The notes under the pieces: model-generated
The model's database searches: none
Seen by the model: only the letters and a program-made list of their open reading frames with translations
What the model was told of the DNA's origin: nothing
Program-made: the position numbers and the translations under genes
Shown here: piece after piece, positions 37,239 through 45,595 of the stretch
Numbering within the stretch: the first letter of the stretch is position 1
How the letters are laid out: each line of letters starts with the position of its first letter
Source of the DNA: Pseudonocardia asaccharolytica DSM 44247 = NBRC 16224
Lineage (GTDB): Bacteria; Actinomycetota; Actinomycetes; Mycobacteriales; Pseudonocardiaceae
Direction of reading: 5' to 3'
NCBI RefSeq assembly: GCF_000423625.1
Contig: NZ_AUII01000003.1
Location: 62,001-126,000, forward strand
Length of the DNA stretch: 64,000 nucleotides

Positions 37239-37274
37239 GCGGCACGTGACGCCCGGGCGTCACGTGCCGCTCAC
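37235..37274. terminator. Perfect 40-bp palindrome spanning the glgC stop codon
   Basis: Each half is GTGAGCGGCACGTGACGCCC or its exact complement, with no loop. The TGA of glgC is bases 2-4. It aligns base for base with 40-bp relatives at 47685 and 53375, so it belongs to a dispersed family. As RNA it would form a very stable hairpin, fitting a terminator role; that is inference. Confidence 0.75.
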
Positions 37275-37301
37275 GGGTTCACAGGTATTTCTCAGACGTT
37301 T

Positions 37302-37317
37302 TTCACGTATCGTTCAC
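37302..37317 (+). promoter_or_regulatory. TTCAC direct repeats upstream of sigE, OmpR-family-like binding site
   Basis: TTCACGTATCGTTCACAGC contains two TTCAC words 11 bp apart (37302, 37313), the spacing of OmpR/PhoP-type sites, and a third copy lies at 37278. Mycobacterial PhoP prefers TCACAGC direct repeats at this spacing, and the second copy matches that word. GGGAAC at 37326-37331 could be an ECF-type -35 for autoregulation, but no matching -10 is clear. Confidence 0.35.
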
Positions 37318-37446
37318 AGCCCTGAGGGAACGTTGTACGGGCACGGTCGGGGTCGTCGACCGTAGCCGCCGGGGGGCGCGGGAACAAAGTGCTCGCACCG
37401 GGCGTTTCCGACCGGTACGACCCGCCCCAGGAGGTGCGCACCCCAT

Positions 37447-38112
37447 ATGACCCCTCGCCCAGCCACCGCACAGTTCGGTGCCGGGTTGGCGACCGCCGGG
37501 TCGCCGGGAGCCGCGGCGACCGCCGTGGCTCCGGGGGACGCGGCGGACTGGACGCCGCCGAGCTGGGACGAGATCGTCCGCGAGCACGGTGACCGCGTCT
37601 ACCGCCTCGCCTACCGGTTGACCGGTAACCCGCACGACGCCGAGGACCTCACCCAGGAGACCTTCATCAGGGTCTTCCGCTCGCTGTCCTCCTACCAGCC
37701 CGGCACGTTCGAGGGCTGGCTGCACCGCATCACCACGAACCTGTTCCTGGACATGGTGCGGCGCCGGTCCCGGGTCCGGATGGAGGCCCTCCCGGACGAC
37801 TCGGACCGCATCCCCGGGCAGGGGCCGGAGCCGGAGGTCGTGTTCTCCGAGACCCATCTCGACCCGGCGCTGCAGGCCGCGCTCGACGAGTTGGCCCCGG
37901 ATTTTCGCGCGGCCGTCGTGCTGTGTGACGTCGAGGGCCTCTCCTACGAGGAGATCGGCGCGACCCTCGGGGTAAAGCTCGGTACTGTGCGAAGCAGGAT
38001 CCACCGCGGCCGGGCCGCGCTGCGAGGTGCGCTCGAGCGGCTCCGTGCCGAGGTGGCAACCCCCGACATCCGTCGTGGTGACATGGCTCTGGCTGGGGAG
38101 GTCGCAGGATGA
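37447..38112 (+). CDS. sigE: ECF RNA polymerase sigma factor SigE
   Basis: 221 residues with a disordered N-terminal 40. Region 2: [20 protein letters not shown] then [20 protein letters not shown]. Region 4: [20 protein letters not shown] then [20 protein letters not shown]. It controls the envelope-stress regulon. AGGAGGTG lies about ten bases before ATG 37447. The order sigE-rseA-htrA-tatB is the same as in mycobacteria, and rseA overlaps by four bases. Confidence 0.95.
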   Translation: MTPRPATAQFGAGLATAGSPGAAATAVAPGDAADWTPPSWDEIVREHGDRVYRLAYRLTGNPHDAEDLTQETFIRVFRSLSSYQPGTFEGWLHRITTNLFLDMVRRRSRVRMEALPDDSDRIPGQGPEPEVVFSETHLDPALQAALDELAPDFRAAVVLCDVEGLSYEEIGATLGVKLGTVRSRIHRGRAALRGALERLRAEVATPDIRRGDMALAGEVAG

Positions 38113-38774
38113 CGCATGCGCGCCGGCGCTTCTCGGTGGGTACGCCCGACTGGGGGGAAGGGCATCTCACCCTCGATGCGATCGTCGCGTTCGTCGACGA
38201 CGAGCTCGCCGCCGGTGCGCACTCTCGCGCGACCCAGCACCTCGACCACTGCGCCGAATGCGCCGAGGAGGTCGTGGCCCAGATCCAGGCCCGCTCCGCG
38301 CTGCGTTCGGCCGCGGCGCCGAGCATGCCATCGTCCCTGCTGTCGAGCCTGCGGTCGATCCCGCAGGACACGGACCTGCCCGAGCCGCCCGCCGGCCTGG
38401 CGATGACCACCGACGGCCAGTTCGTCACCATGCTCCGCCCGCATCCGTCCGACTGTTTCCCGTCCCCGGCGGCGCCTGCGCCCGCGCACGGCAGGCGTCG
38501 GATCCGACTGGGTGCCGGGGCCGCCGTCACCGGCCTCGCCCTGGGCGCGCTGGTCCTCATCACCCCCTCGGCATCGGTCGACTCGCCGCCCGCCGACCGC
38601 GGCGTGCTGGGCGGACCGGTGCTGGGCGGCACCGTCCCGGCGGCACTGGATACGCGGTTCGAGGCGAATGCGAGCCGGGCGTCGCCGGCCGCAGGCACCG
38701 CACCCGAACTCGCGGACCTGGCCCGGCGGCTCGACATGATGGCCCCCGTCTTCTCCGCCGCGCACCTGCGCTGA
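38109..38774 (+). CDS. rseA: Zinc-containing anti-sigma factor RseA
   Basis: 221 residues. The N-terminal ZAS domain shows [11 protein letters not shown], the HxxxCxxC zinc motif. A hydrophobic helix around residue 130-150 ([18 protein letters not shown]) suggests a membrane anchor. Translationally coupled to sigE (ATGA). It should sequester SigE until stress releases it. A Cys in HPSDCFP is additional. Confidence 0.9.
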   Translation: MTHARRRFSVGTPDWGEGHLTLDAIVAFVDDELAAGAHSRATQHLDHCAECAEEVVAQIQARSALRSAAAPSMPSSLLSSLRSIPQDTDLPEPPAGLAMTTDGQFVTMLRPHPSDCFPSPAAPAPAHGRRRIRLGAGAAVTGLALGALVLITPSASVDSPPADRGVLGGPVLGGTVPAALDTRFEANASRASPAAGTAPELADLARRLDMMAPVFSAAHLR

Positions 38775-38848
38775 CGCCGGCAGCTACGCGGACTTCACCC
38801 CCGGTGCGGCAAGCTGGTCATCCGGTCCCCGACCCGCAGCCAGGAGCG

Positions 38849-40387
38849 ATGAACGACCAGCAGGACGGCACGACGAGCGGCCCGCCCGCGCCGGACCGGC
38901 CCGCGCCACCGCGGCTGGGTCCGCGCCCGCTGGCGCGGCCACCCGTCGACGCTGGTGAGGTCTCGGCCTTCGGCCGGCCCGCGGGCGTCGACGGCGGCTT
39001 CGCGCAGCGGCCGCCCCGCAACGGCGCGGCCGCGCCCGGCTCATCCCCGGCTGGGCCGCCACCCGCCGCGCTGGCCAGCGCGTTCGGCCGCCCCGACGGG
39101 GACGTCGCGGCACTGCAGCGGCCGCCACGCCCCGGCCAGGACGGCCCCGACCGGCCCCCCGCGTTCTGGGACGATCCGGCCGCTCCCGCCGAGGAGGACC
39201 CGTGGCGTGATCCGGGCAGCGGGGCCGAGCTCGGCCCGCCGCCCGTGGCCGGGCCCGTGCCCGCGCCGCCCCCGTCCGGTCCGGGTGCGCGGCTGAGCGT
39301 CCGGGAGGTTCTCTTCGGTCGCCGGGTACATCCGCGCGCGCTGGCGCTGCTGGCGTTCGTTGCGCTGCTCATCGGTGCCGCCGGCGGTCTGGTCGGCAGG
39401 CTGACCGCCGAGGGGGCGTCGGGGCTCACCACGCCCGACGCCACGATCGCGCAGGCCACCAACGCCAAGGAACGCCCGCCCGGCTCGGTCGCCGCCATCG
39501 CCGCGAGGGTGGTCCCGGCCGTGGTCTCGCTCGAGATCCGGGTCGGGGACCAGGGCGGCACCGGCTCCGGCGTCGTCATCGATCCGGCAGGCTACGTGCT
39601 CACCAACAATCACGTCGTCGCGCCGGCCGCGCAGGTCCCGGGGGCCACTGTCGAGGCCGTCTTCAGCGACGGCAGCCGGGCCCCCGCCCAGATCGTCGGG
39701 CGCGATCCGAAGACGGACCTGGCCGTGGTCAAGGTCGCCGTCGCGAACCCGACGGTCGCGCAGATCGGCTCTTCGGGCGCGCTCGCCGTCGGGGACGCGG
39801 TCCTTGCCGTCGGCTCCCCGCTCGGTCTGGCCGGCACGGTGACCGACGGCATCGTCAGCGCGGTCGACCGCCCGGTCCGGCTCGACGGCGGGGGCAACAC
39901 CGGCGACGCCGTCATCGACGCCATCCAGACCGACGCCGCGATCAACCCGGGCAACTCGGGTGGCCCGCTGGTGGACTCGACCGGCGCCGTCGTCGGGATC
40001 AACACCGCGATCCGCAGCCTCGGCCAGGGCGAGGGCGGCTCGATCGGGCTGGGCTTCGCGATCCCCATCGACGACGCCCGGCGGATCGCGGAGCAGCTCA
40101 TCCGCGCCGGCGTGGTCAGACACGCCGAGTTGGGGGTGAACGCCAAGTCCGTCACCGACGGAGCCACCGACGGCGCGCAGGTGCAGAACGTCGTGCAGGG
40201 CGGCGCCGCGGCGGCCGCGGGGATCGTCGAGGGAGACGTGATCGTCAGGGTGGGGGAGCGCGCGATCGCGGGGGCGGACGAGCTGGTGGTCGCGGTCCGG
40301 GAGCTCGAGCCCGGGCAGAACGTGTCGATCCAGCTCATCCGGGACGGGCGGCCACTCGCGGTCACGGCCGTGCTCACCGCCGACTGA
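38849..40387 (+). CDS. htrA: HtrA/DegP-like trypsin-PDZ serine protease
   Basis: 512 residues. A cytoplasmic Pro/Gly-rich region of about 150 residues contains two imperfect repeats, SAFGRP ... QRPPRNG and SAFGRP ... QRPPRPG. One TM helix follows (LALLAFVALLIGAAGGL), then the protease domain with His in NNHVV, Asp in KTDLAVV and Ser in GNSGGPLV, and a single PDZ domain. It degrades or chaperones misfolded exported proteins. ATG 38849 follows CAGGAG. In mycobacteria HtrA of this operon works with SigE/RseA. Confidence 0.94.
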   Translation: MNDQQDGTTSGPPAPDRPAPPRLGPRPLARPPVDAGEVSAFGRPAGVDGGFAQRPPRNGAAAPGSSPAGPPPAALASAFGRPDGDVAALQRPPRPGQDGPDRPPAFWDDPAAPAEEDPWRDPGSGAELGPPPVAGPVPAPPPSGPGARLSVREVLFGRRVHPRALALLAFVALLIGAAGGLVGRLTAEGASGLTTPDATIAQATNAKERPPGSVAAIAARVVPAVVSLEIRVGDQGGTGSGVVIDPAGYVLTNNHVVAPAAQVPGATVEAVFSDGSRAPAQIVGRDPKTDLAVVKVAVANPTVAQIGSSGALAVGDAVLAVGSPLGLAGTVTDGIVSAVDRPVRLDGGGNTGDAVIDAIQTDAAINPGNSGGPLVDSTGAVVGINTAIRSLGQGEGGSIGLGFAIPIDDARRIAEQLIRAGVVRHAELGVNAKSVTDGATDGAQVQNVVQGGAAAAAGIVEGDVIVRVGERAIAGADELVVAVRELEPGQNVSIQLIRDGRPLAVTAVLTAD

Positions 40388-40433
40388 GGCCCGGATGCGT
40401 GGCGCGGACATCGGCGCTGAGCAGGGGCGCAGG

Positions 40434-40439
40434 TAGGCT
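40434..40439 (+). promoter_or_regulatory. Probable -10 box TAGGCT for tatB
   Basis: TAGGCT ends six bases before the GTG at 40446 and no ribosome binding site is visible, so tatB may have its own leaderless transcript in addition to the sigE operon. Confidence 0.45.
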
Positions 40440-40445
40440 GGCGGC

Positions 40446-40850
40446 GTGTTCGACAGCATCGGCTGGGCGGAGATCCTGGTCCTCCTCGTGGTCGGGTTGT
40501 TCGTTCTGGGCCCCGAACGGCTCCCGGGGGCGGCCGCCTGGCTGGGCAGGGCGATCCGCCAGGTGCGCGAGTACGCCACCGGCGCCCGCGATCAGCTGCG
40601 CAACGAGCTCGGCCCGGAGTTCGACGAGCTGCGCAGGCCCCTCGAGGACCTGCGCGGGCTGCGCGACTTCAACCCGCGTACCGCCGTGCGTCGCACCCTG
40701 TTCGAGGACGGTCCCGCGCCGGGGCAGAACGGTTCCACCACCGGTGGGGCGGCCGGCAACGGCGCGGGTATCGGCTCGCAGGCGACGGGACCGGCCGCCC
40801 CTCGCCTCGCCCCGGGCGAGCGCCCGCCGATCGACCCCGACGCCACCCAA
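40446..40850 (+). CDS. tatB: Sec-independent translocase protein TatB whose stop codon is missing
   Basis: The N-terminal TM helix and hinge ([40 protein letters not shown]) are canonical TatB, followed by an amphipathic helix and a disordered tail. Related TatB proteins end soon after a DPDAT-like tail; here DPDAT (to 40847) is followed by no stop. Instead the frame enters 42-bp repeats ([14 protein letters not shown] units) and stays open to 42482, antisense to the amidase gene. The end given is the last native-looking codon. Either a repeat insertion removed the stop, or the protein carries a long tail, or the sequence has an error. Confidence 0.8.
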
Positions 40851-40958
40851 CGACGTTATGGCTCCATAACGCGCAGAACGCTCCGCTCCCAACGACGTTA
40901 TGGCTCCACAACGCGCAGAACGCTCCGCTCCCAACGACGTTATGGCTCCATAACGCGC
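40848..40958. repeat. 42-bp tandem repeat (2.6 copies), each with the palindrome CGTTATGG-CT-CCATAACG
   Basis: Units start at 40848, 40890 and 40932. Palindromes lie at 40854-40871, 40896-40913 (one mismatch) and 40938-40955. The same palindrome family forms the 605-720 cluster. Because 42 is divisible by three, the tatB frame is not disturbed and reads the same 14 residues each time. Confidence 0.9.
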
Positions 40959-40979
40959 TGGGAGAGAGGGCGCCGGCGC

Positions 40980-42407
40980 TCAGGCGAGCAGCGGTGGGCG
41001 CCGGGTGTGGTGGTCGGTGGCCTGCTCGTAGGCGTGCGCGGCCGCCAGCACTCGCGCGTCGGTGTGCCGGGGCCCGACGATCTGCAGCCCCACCGGCAGC
41101 CCCGCCGCGGTGAACCCGCACGGAACGCTGACGGCGGGCTGCTGGGTCATGTTGAACGGGTAGGTGAACGGCGTCCAGGACGTCCACCGCGGCGCCGGCC
41201 AGCCATCCGGAACCTCACGGCCCGCCGGGAACGCCGCGATCGGCAGGGTCGGGGTGAGCAGCAGGTCGTAGGTGAGGTGGAACTCGCCCACCAGCGTGCC
41301 GAGATCATTGCGCACCGCCATCGCGGACAGGTAGTCCAGCGCGCTGATTCCCGCGCCCCGCTCGGCGATCTGCACGAGCGCGGGGTCCATCTCGGCCCTC
41401 GCGGCGGCGTCGAGACTCTCGATGCTCTTCGCGGCGCCCGCGTACCACAGCACCTCGAACGGCTCGACCGGGTCGGCGAAGCCGGGATCGGCATACTCCA
41501 CGGTGGCGCCGAGGGTGGCGAAAACGTCGGCGGCGGCCGCGAACGCCGCGGCCACCTCCGGGTCGACCCGCGCGTACCCGAGCGTCGGGCTGACCGCGAC
41601 CCGAAGCCCGGCGACCCCGTCACCGAGCGCGTCGGTGCAGGTCCGGGCGGGAGCGAGCAGCGCAGGCAGGGCCCACGGGTCGCGCACGTCGGAGTGGGAG
41701 ATGACGTCGAGCAGCAGCGCGGCGTCGGCAACGGTCCGGGTCATCGGCCCGACGTGGGCCAGCGTGCCGAACGGGCTCCCCGGATGGTGCGCGACCCGGC
41801 CGTAGGTCGGCTTGTGCGCGACGGTGCCGGTGAACGCGGCCGGGATCCGTACCGAGCCGCCGCCGTCGGTGCCCAGCGACAGCGCCCCCATACCCAGCCC
41901 GACCGCGGCGGCGCTGCCGCCGCTGGAACCCCCGGCGGTGAGCGCCGGGTTCCACGGGTTGCCGGTGACGCCGGTGAGCGGGGAGTCCGTGACCCCCTTC
42001 CAGGCCAGCTCGGGGGTCGTGGTCTTGCCCAGCAGCACCGCACCGTGTTCGCGGACCCTGGCGACGGGCGGCCCGTCGACCTGGTGCGGGCCCTCGGCGC
42101 TGGTCGTCCGGGACCCGCGGCGGGTCGGCCAGTCGATGGTCAGCAGGATGTCCTTGATCGAGGTGGGCACCCCGTCGAGCGCCCCGCACGGCTCCTCGCG
42201 CCGCCAGCGTTCCTGCGATTCGTGCGCCATCGCCATGGCCCGCTCGGCATCGACGAGGCAGTAGGCGTTGACGGCGTGGTCCAGCTTCTCGATGCGCTCG
42301 AGCGCATCGCGGGTGGCCTCCACCGGGGAGAGCTCGCCGGTCCGGTAAGCCGCCAGCAGTGCGGTGGCCGGCAGGTCGGCGGTGTTGCTCGTGCGCGGCG
42401 CGCTCAT
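40980..42407 (-). CDS. Amidase (amidase-signature family)
   Basis: 475 residues. The Ser-cisSer-Lys triad is in [11 protein letters not shown] (Lys) and [20 protein letters not shown] (cis-Ser region), with nucleophile Ser in [16 protein letters not shown]. Hydrolyses amide bonds; relatives include aryl-amide, peptide and carbamoyl amidases. It overlaps the dehydrogenase gene by four bases (ATGA at 42404-42407), so both belong to the divergent, GntR-controlled arm of the locus. The tatB reading frame runs antisense through it. Confidence 0.92.
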   Translation of the reverse strand: MSAPRTSNTADLPATALLAAYRTGELSPVEATRDALERIEKLDHAVNAYCLVDAERAMAMAHESQERWRREEPCGALDGVPTSIKDILLTIDWPTRRGSRTTSAEGPHQVDGPPVARVREHGAVLLGKTTTPELAWKGVTDSPLTGVTGNPWNPALTAGGSSGGSAAAVGLGMGALSLGTDGGGSVRIPAAFTGTVAHKPTYGRVAHHPGSPFGTLAHVGPMTRTVADAALLLDVISHSDVRDPWALPALLAPARTCTDALGDGVAGLRVAVSPTLGYARVDPEVAAAFAAAADVFATLGATVEYADPGFADPVEPFEVLWYAGAAKSIESLDAAARAEMDPALVQIAERGAGISALDYLSAMAVRNDLGTLVGEFHLTYDLLLTPTLPIAAFPAGREVPDGWPAPRWTSWTPFTYPFNMTQQPAVSVPCGFTAAGLPVGLQIVGPRHTDARVLAAAHAYEQATDHHTRRPPLLA

Positions 42408-43393
42408 GGGTTCGCTCCCGATGTCGTCACGTACCCGCGGGTCTTGTCCACGACGTTGCGCAGCGGCCGTCCGGACCGGTAGCGGGCGAGGTTGTCGGCG
42501 AACAGCGCGACCAGGTTGTGCTGCCACCCCACGGTGTCGCCGGACATATGCGGGGACACGATCACCCTCGGCATCGTCCACAGTGGTGAGTCGGAGGGCA
42601 GCGGTTCGGTCTCGAAGACATCGAGCGCGGCGCCGGCGATCCGGCCCTCGGCCAGCGCGTCGACGAGATCCGGCTCGACGACCAGCGCGCCGCGGCCGAC
42701 ATTGATCACGCGCGCGTTCCGGGGCAGCAGCCGCAGCGCGGCGGCGTCGAGCAGGCCGCGGGTCTGCTCGGTGAGCGGGGCGGCGAGGACAAGGTAGTCG
42801 GCGTCGGGCAGCAGGCCGGCCAGCTTGTCGATCCCGTGCACGGGCGGATCGGCGCGCCTGCTGACGAGTTCGACGCGCAACCCGATCGCGGTCAGCATCG
42901 ACGCGATGGCTCGCCCGATCGGTCCGCCCCCGACGACGACGGCCCGCGCTCCGGCCAGCTGCTCGGTCTCCCGGTGCCGCCACTCGCGGCGGGCCTGCTG
43001 TGCGAGGGTGCGTGGGAGGTCCTTGGCCAGCGCCAGTACGAGCCCCGCGACGTACTCGGCCATGGGGGTGTCGAACACCCCGCGGGAGTTGGTGAGCACG
43101 ACGTCGGAGTCGACGAGTCCCGGGAAGACCAGCCGGTCGACCCCGGCGCTGGCGGTGTGCACCCAGCGCAGGGTGTCCGCGGCGGCCCAGGCGGTGCGCA
43201 CGGCGTCGGAGGTGAAGTCCCAGACGAACAGGGCCTCGGCTCCGGGCAGGGCGCCGGCGAGGGTGTCGGCGGTGGCGAACCGAAGCTCCGTGCCATCGGT
43301 GTGGTCGGCGAGCGCGGGCGGGCGGTCCGCCGCGTGCAGCACCGCGATGATGGGGCCGCCGGCACGGCGGTTCTGACCTGCGGAAATGGGCAA
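42404..43393 (-). CDS. D-2-hydroxyacid dehydrogenase
   Basis: 329 residues. Rossmann motif [13 protein letters not shown], catalytic Arg/Glu/His in [22 protein letters not shown] and VSPHMSG. Reduces a 2-oxoacid or oxidises a D-2-hydroxyacid with NAD(P). The start is uncertain. TTG 43393 has AAGGA six bases upstream; ATG 43426 lies four bases after a -10 box. Further extension would run into the operator. Likely substrate is an intermediate of the surrounding catabolic locus. Confidence 0.85.
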   Translation of the reverse strand: MPISAGQNRRAGGPIIAVLHAADRPPALADHTDGTELRFATADTLAGALPGAEALFVWDFTSDAVRTAWAAADTLRWVHTASAGVDRLVFPGLVDSDVVLTNSRGVFDTPMAEYVAGLVLALAKDLPRTLAQQARREWRHRETEQLAGARAVVVGGGPIGRAIASMLTAIGLRVELVSRRADPPVHGIDKLAGLLPDADYLVLAAPLTEQTRGLLDAAALRLLPRNARVINVGRGALVVEPDLVDALAEGRIAGAALDVFETEPLPSDSPLWTMPRVIVSPHMSGDTVGWQHNLVALFADNLARYRSGRPLRNVVDKTRGYVTTSGANP

Positions 43394-43425
43394 ACTGTGT
43401 CCTTCCCGGCGGTGTGGCGGAACCA

Positions 43426-43459
43426 TTGACACGCTAGGAAGCGCTCGTATGATTGTCAA
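43426..43459. promoter_or_regulatory. Overlapping divergent promoters with consensus -35 boxes
   Basis: Plus strand: TTGACA (43426-43431), 16-bp spacer, TATGAT (43448-43453), reading to the DUF3830 gene. Minus strand: TTGACA (43459-43454), 17-bp spacer, TAGCGT (43436-43431), reading to the dehydrogenase. The operator 43452-43463 covers the plus -10 and the minus -35, so one bound repressor would shut both. Confidence 0.7.
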
Positions 43460-43463
43460 CAAT
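43452..43463. promoter_or_regulatory. GntR/FadR-type operator ATTGTCAACAAT
   Basis: Perfect inverted repeat ATTGT-CA-ACAAT. Related to sites at 44818-44829 and 46365-46383. FCD-subfamily GntR regulators bind TNGTNNNACNA-like sites, and the GntR gene is at 45596. Confidence 0.7.
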
Positions 43464-43537
43464 CCGCGGAACTGGTGCGGGGACGGAGCGATCGCCTATC
43501 AGCACTGCTCGCGGGGTGGTTCGGTTTGTCGAAGCTC

Positions 43538-44029
43538 ATGAAGATCACGTTGGCTCGTCGCGGTGTCTCCTGCGTGGCCGAACTGCTGGAGAAGGACGCC
43601 CCTCGCACCTGTGCCGCGGTCTGGGCCGCGCTCCCGCTCGGTGGCGACGCCCAGCACGCCAAGTACGCGCGCAACGAGGTGTACACGATGGTCCCGCGCT
43701 TCGGCGACAAGATCGGTCACGAGAACCCGACGGTCACCCCGATCCCGGGCGACGTCGTGTACTTCGCGTTCTCCGGCGGCATGCTCGACCAGTCGTTCAA
43801 GGCCGACCAGAACATCGATCACCTGCCCGGTGTCATCGACCTTGCCATCTTCTACGGGCGTAACAACCTCCTTCTCAACGGCGATGTCGGATGGGTTCCC
43901 GGGAACGTCTACGCGACGATCGTCGAGGGCCTTGACGTCATGGCCGAGGCGTGCCACGACGTGTGGCGGTCCGGCAGCGTCGGGGAGCGCCTCGTCTACG
44001 AGCGGCTCACAACGCGCTCCGAGACCTAG
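43538..44029 (+). CDS. DUF3830 (cyclophilin-like fold) protein
   Basis: 163 residues starting MKITLARRGVSCVAELLEKD, then WAALPLGGDAQHAKYARNEV and GDVVYFAF. These match the DUF3830 family, predicted to be cyclophilin-like and often encoded beside racemase/amidase genes; no reaction is known. ATG 43538 is taken; an in-frame TTG at 43526 would add four residues. First gene of the plus-strand arm, with a leader of about 75 bases from the mapped promoter. Confidence 0.75.
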   Translation: MKITLARRGVSCVAELLEKDAPRTCAAVWAALPLGGDAQHAKYARNEVYTMVPRFGDKIGHENPTVTPIPGDVVYFAFSGGMLDQSFKADQNIDHLPGVIDLAIFYGRNNLLLNGDVGWVPGNVYATIVEGLDVMAEACHDVWRSGSVGERLVYERLTTRSET

Positions 44030-44044
44030 CGGAAGGGGTGCGAG

Positions 44045-44809
44045 ATGCCGAGCGAGCTCTCCGTGGGTCTTGTCGACCTGGAGTCGGACAACCCGCCTGG
44101 CCTCGGGGTCATCGCACCCTTCGATTTCGCCCTCGACCGCGAGCTCTGGCGCTGGGCGCCCGACGACGTGTCGCTCTACCTCACCCGGCTGCCGTTCTTC
44201 ACCACGCCGGTGACCGTCGAGATGGCGGTCGCGGTCGGCGATCGCAGGGCGCTGCGCCGGGCCACCCGCGATGTGCTGACGCCGGGGCCGGGGGCGGTGA
44301 CGTTCGCGTGCACGTCGGGCAGCTTCGTCGGCGGCACCCAGGGCGAGTTCGTGCTGCGGCGCACGATGCTGGAGGCGGGTGCGCCCGAGGCGACGACGAC
44401 ATCGGGCGCGCTCGTCGATGCGCTGCGCATGCTGGGGGTGCATCGGCTGGCGATCGCCACCCCCTATATCGAGGCGGTGACCGCGCGGCTGGTCAGCTAC
44501 CTCGAGGAGCACGAGGTGCAGACCGTGTCGAAGCAGGGGCTCGGGCTGCTCGGCAACATCTGGCGGGTCACCTACGCCGAGGTCGTGGAGATCGTGACGG
44601 CGGTCGACCGACCGGACGCGGAGGCGCTGTTCATCAGCTGTACGAACCTGCCGACCTACGACATCATCGAGCCGCTCGAGAGGGCCCTCGACAAGCCGGT
44701 GCTGACGGCCAACCAGGTGACCATGTGGGCCGCGCTGCGGGCGATCGGCCGTACGGCGGTGGGGGGCGGCCGGCTGCTCGCCGCCGCGCCGCGACGGTCG
44801 GCGGCGTAA
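44045..44809 (+). CDS. Maleate isomerase/Asp-Glu racemase superfamily protein with both catalytic cysteines
   Basis: 254 residues. The two half-domains carry C89 in FACTSGSFVGG and C199 in FISCTNLPTYD, the Cys pair used for isomerisation or racemisation in the superfamily (maleate cis-trans isomerase, hydantoin and aspartate racemases, arylmalonate decarboxylase). The exact substrate cannot be read. It lies 15 bases after the DUF3830 stop, so the two are co-transcribed. Confidence 0.85.
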   Translation: MPSELSVGLVDLESDNPPGLGVIAPFDFALDRELWRWAPDDVSLYLTRLPFFTTPVTVEMAVAVGDRRALRRATRDVLTPGPGAVTFACTSGSFVGGTQGEFVLRRTMLEAGAPEATTTSGALVDALRMLGVHRLAIATPYIEAVTARLVSYLEEHEVQTVSKQGLGLLGNIWRVTYAEVVEIVTAVDRPDAEALFISCTNLPTYDIIEPLERALDKPVLTANQVTMWAALRAIGRTAVGGGRLLAAAPRRSAA

Positions 44810-44817
44810 CCCGTAGG

Positions 44818-44829
44818 ATTGTCGACAAT
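44818..44829. promoter_or_regulatory. GntR-type operator ATTGTCGACAAT
   Basis: Perfect 12-bp palindrome ending one base before the ATG at 44831. TAGGAT at 44814-44819 overlaps it and could be a -10 for a leaderless transcript of the second racemase-like gene. Confidence 0.7.
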
Positions 44830-44830
44830 C

Positions 44831-45583
44831 ATGGCTGATATCTCTGATCCGGTACCGACCATCGGCATCCTCTATCCGGGCTACTCCGCGGAGGACGACT
44901 ATCCGCGCGCCGAGACCGTGCTCGGCGACGGCAGCCGGCTGCCCCTCGTGCACACCGAGATGGGTGAGGACGCCCATCGCGTCGATGCGCTGCGCGACAT
45001 CGGATCCGACGAGGTGCTCGCGACGGGCGCCGCCAAGCTGACCGCGACCGCGGCGCCGCTGGACGCGATCGTCTGGGCCTGCACGTCGGGCAGCTTCGTC
45101 TTCGGCTGGGACGGCGCATCGGCGCAGGCCGAGGCGCTGGCGGCGGCGGCCGGAGCGCCGGCGTCGAGCACCTCGTTCGCGTTCGTCGAGGCCTGTCGAC
45201 GACTCGGCGTCACCCGGGTCGCGGTCGGCGCCACCTATCCCGACGACATCGCCGAGCGGTTCGCCGAGTTCCTCGGCAGAGCCGGGATCAGGGTGCTGTC
45301 GCTGTCGGCGCGGGGGATCATCACCGCCGCGGAGGTGGGCACGCTGCCCGCCGGCGACGTGCTCGGCTTCGCCGCGGCCGCCGACCACGCCGACGCGCAG
45401 GCCGTGCTGCTGCCCGATACCGCGCTGCACACCATCGGGTTGCTGGACGACCTCGACGCCCGCGTCGGCAAGCCGGTGCTCACCGCGAACCAGGTGACCG
45501 TGTGGCAGGGGCTGCGGCTGGCCGGCGCCGACCGTGCCCGCCCGGGACTGGGCCGGCTGTTCGCGAGCGGCCGAACCGAGTGA
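44831..45583 (+). CDS. Second Asp/Glu racemase-superfamily protein, one catalytic cysteine replaced
   Basis: 250 residues, paralogous to the previous gene (shared WACTSGSF and KPVLTANQVTVWQGLRLAG). C84 is kept, but the position of the second Cys is D196 (LLPDTALHTI). A two-cysteine racemase mechanism is therefore impossible; a decarboxylase, isomerase or non-catalytic partner role is conceivable. ATG 44831 is used; an upstream TTG lies inside the operator. Confidence 0.82.
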   Translation: MADISDPVPTIGILYPGYSAEDDYPRAETVLGDGSRLPLVHTEMGEDAHRVDALRDIGSDEVLATGAAKLTATAAPLDAIVWACTSGSFVFGWDGASAQAEALAAAAGAPASSTSFAFVEACRRLGVTRVAVGATYPDDIAERFAEFLGRAGIRVLSLSARGIITAAEVGTLPAGDVLGFAAAADHADAQAVLLPDTALHTIGLLDDLDARVGKPVLTANQVTVWQGLRLAGADRARPGLGRLFASGRTE

Positions 45584-45595
45584 GGAGAGGTACCG

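Noticed and set aside
40851-42482. Continuation of the tatB frame as a 678-residue protein
   Set aside because: Beyond the repeats it is the antisense shadow of the amidase gene, with typical Arg/Gly/Pro-rich shadow composition. Only the repeat-encoded part is considered possibly real.
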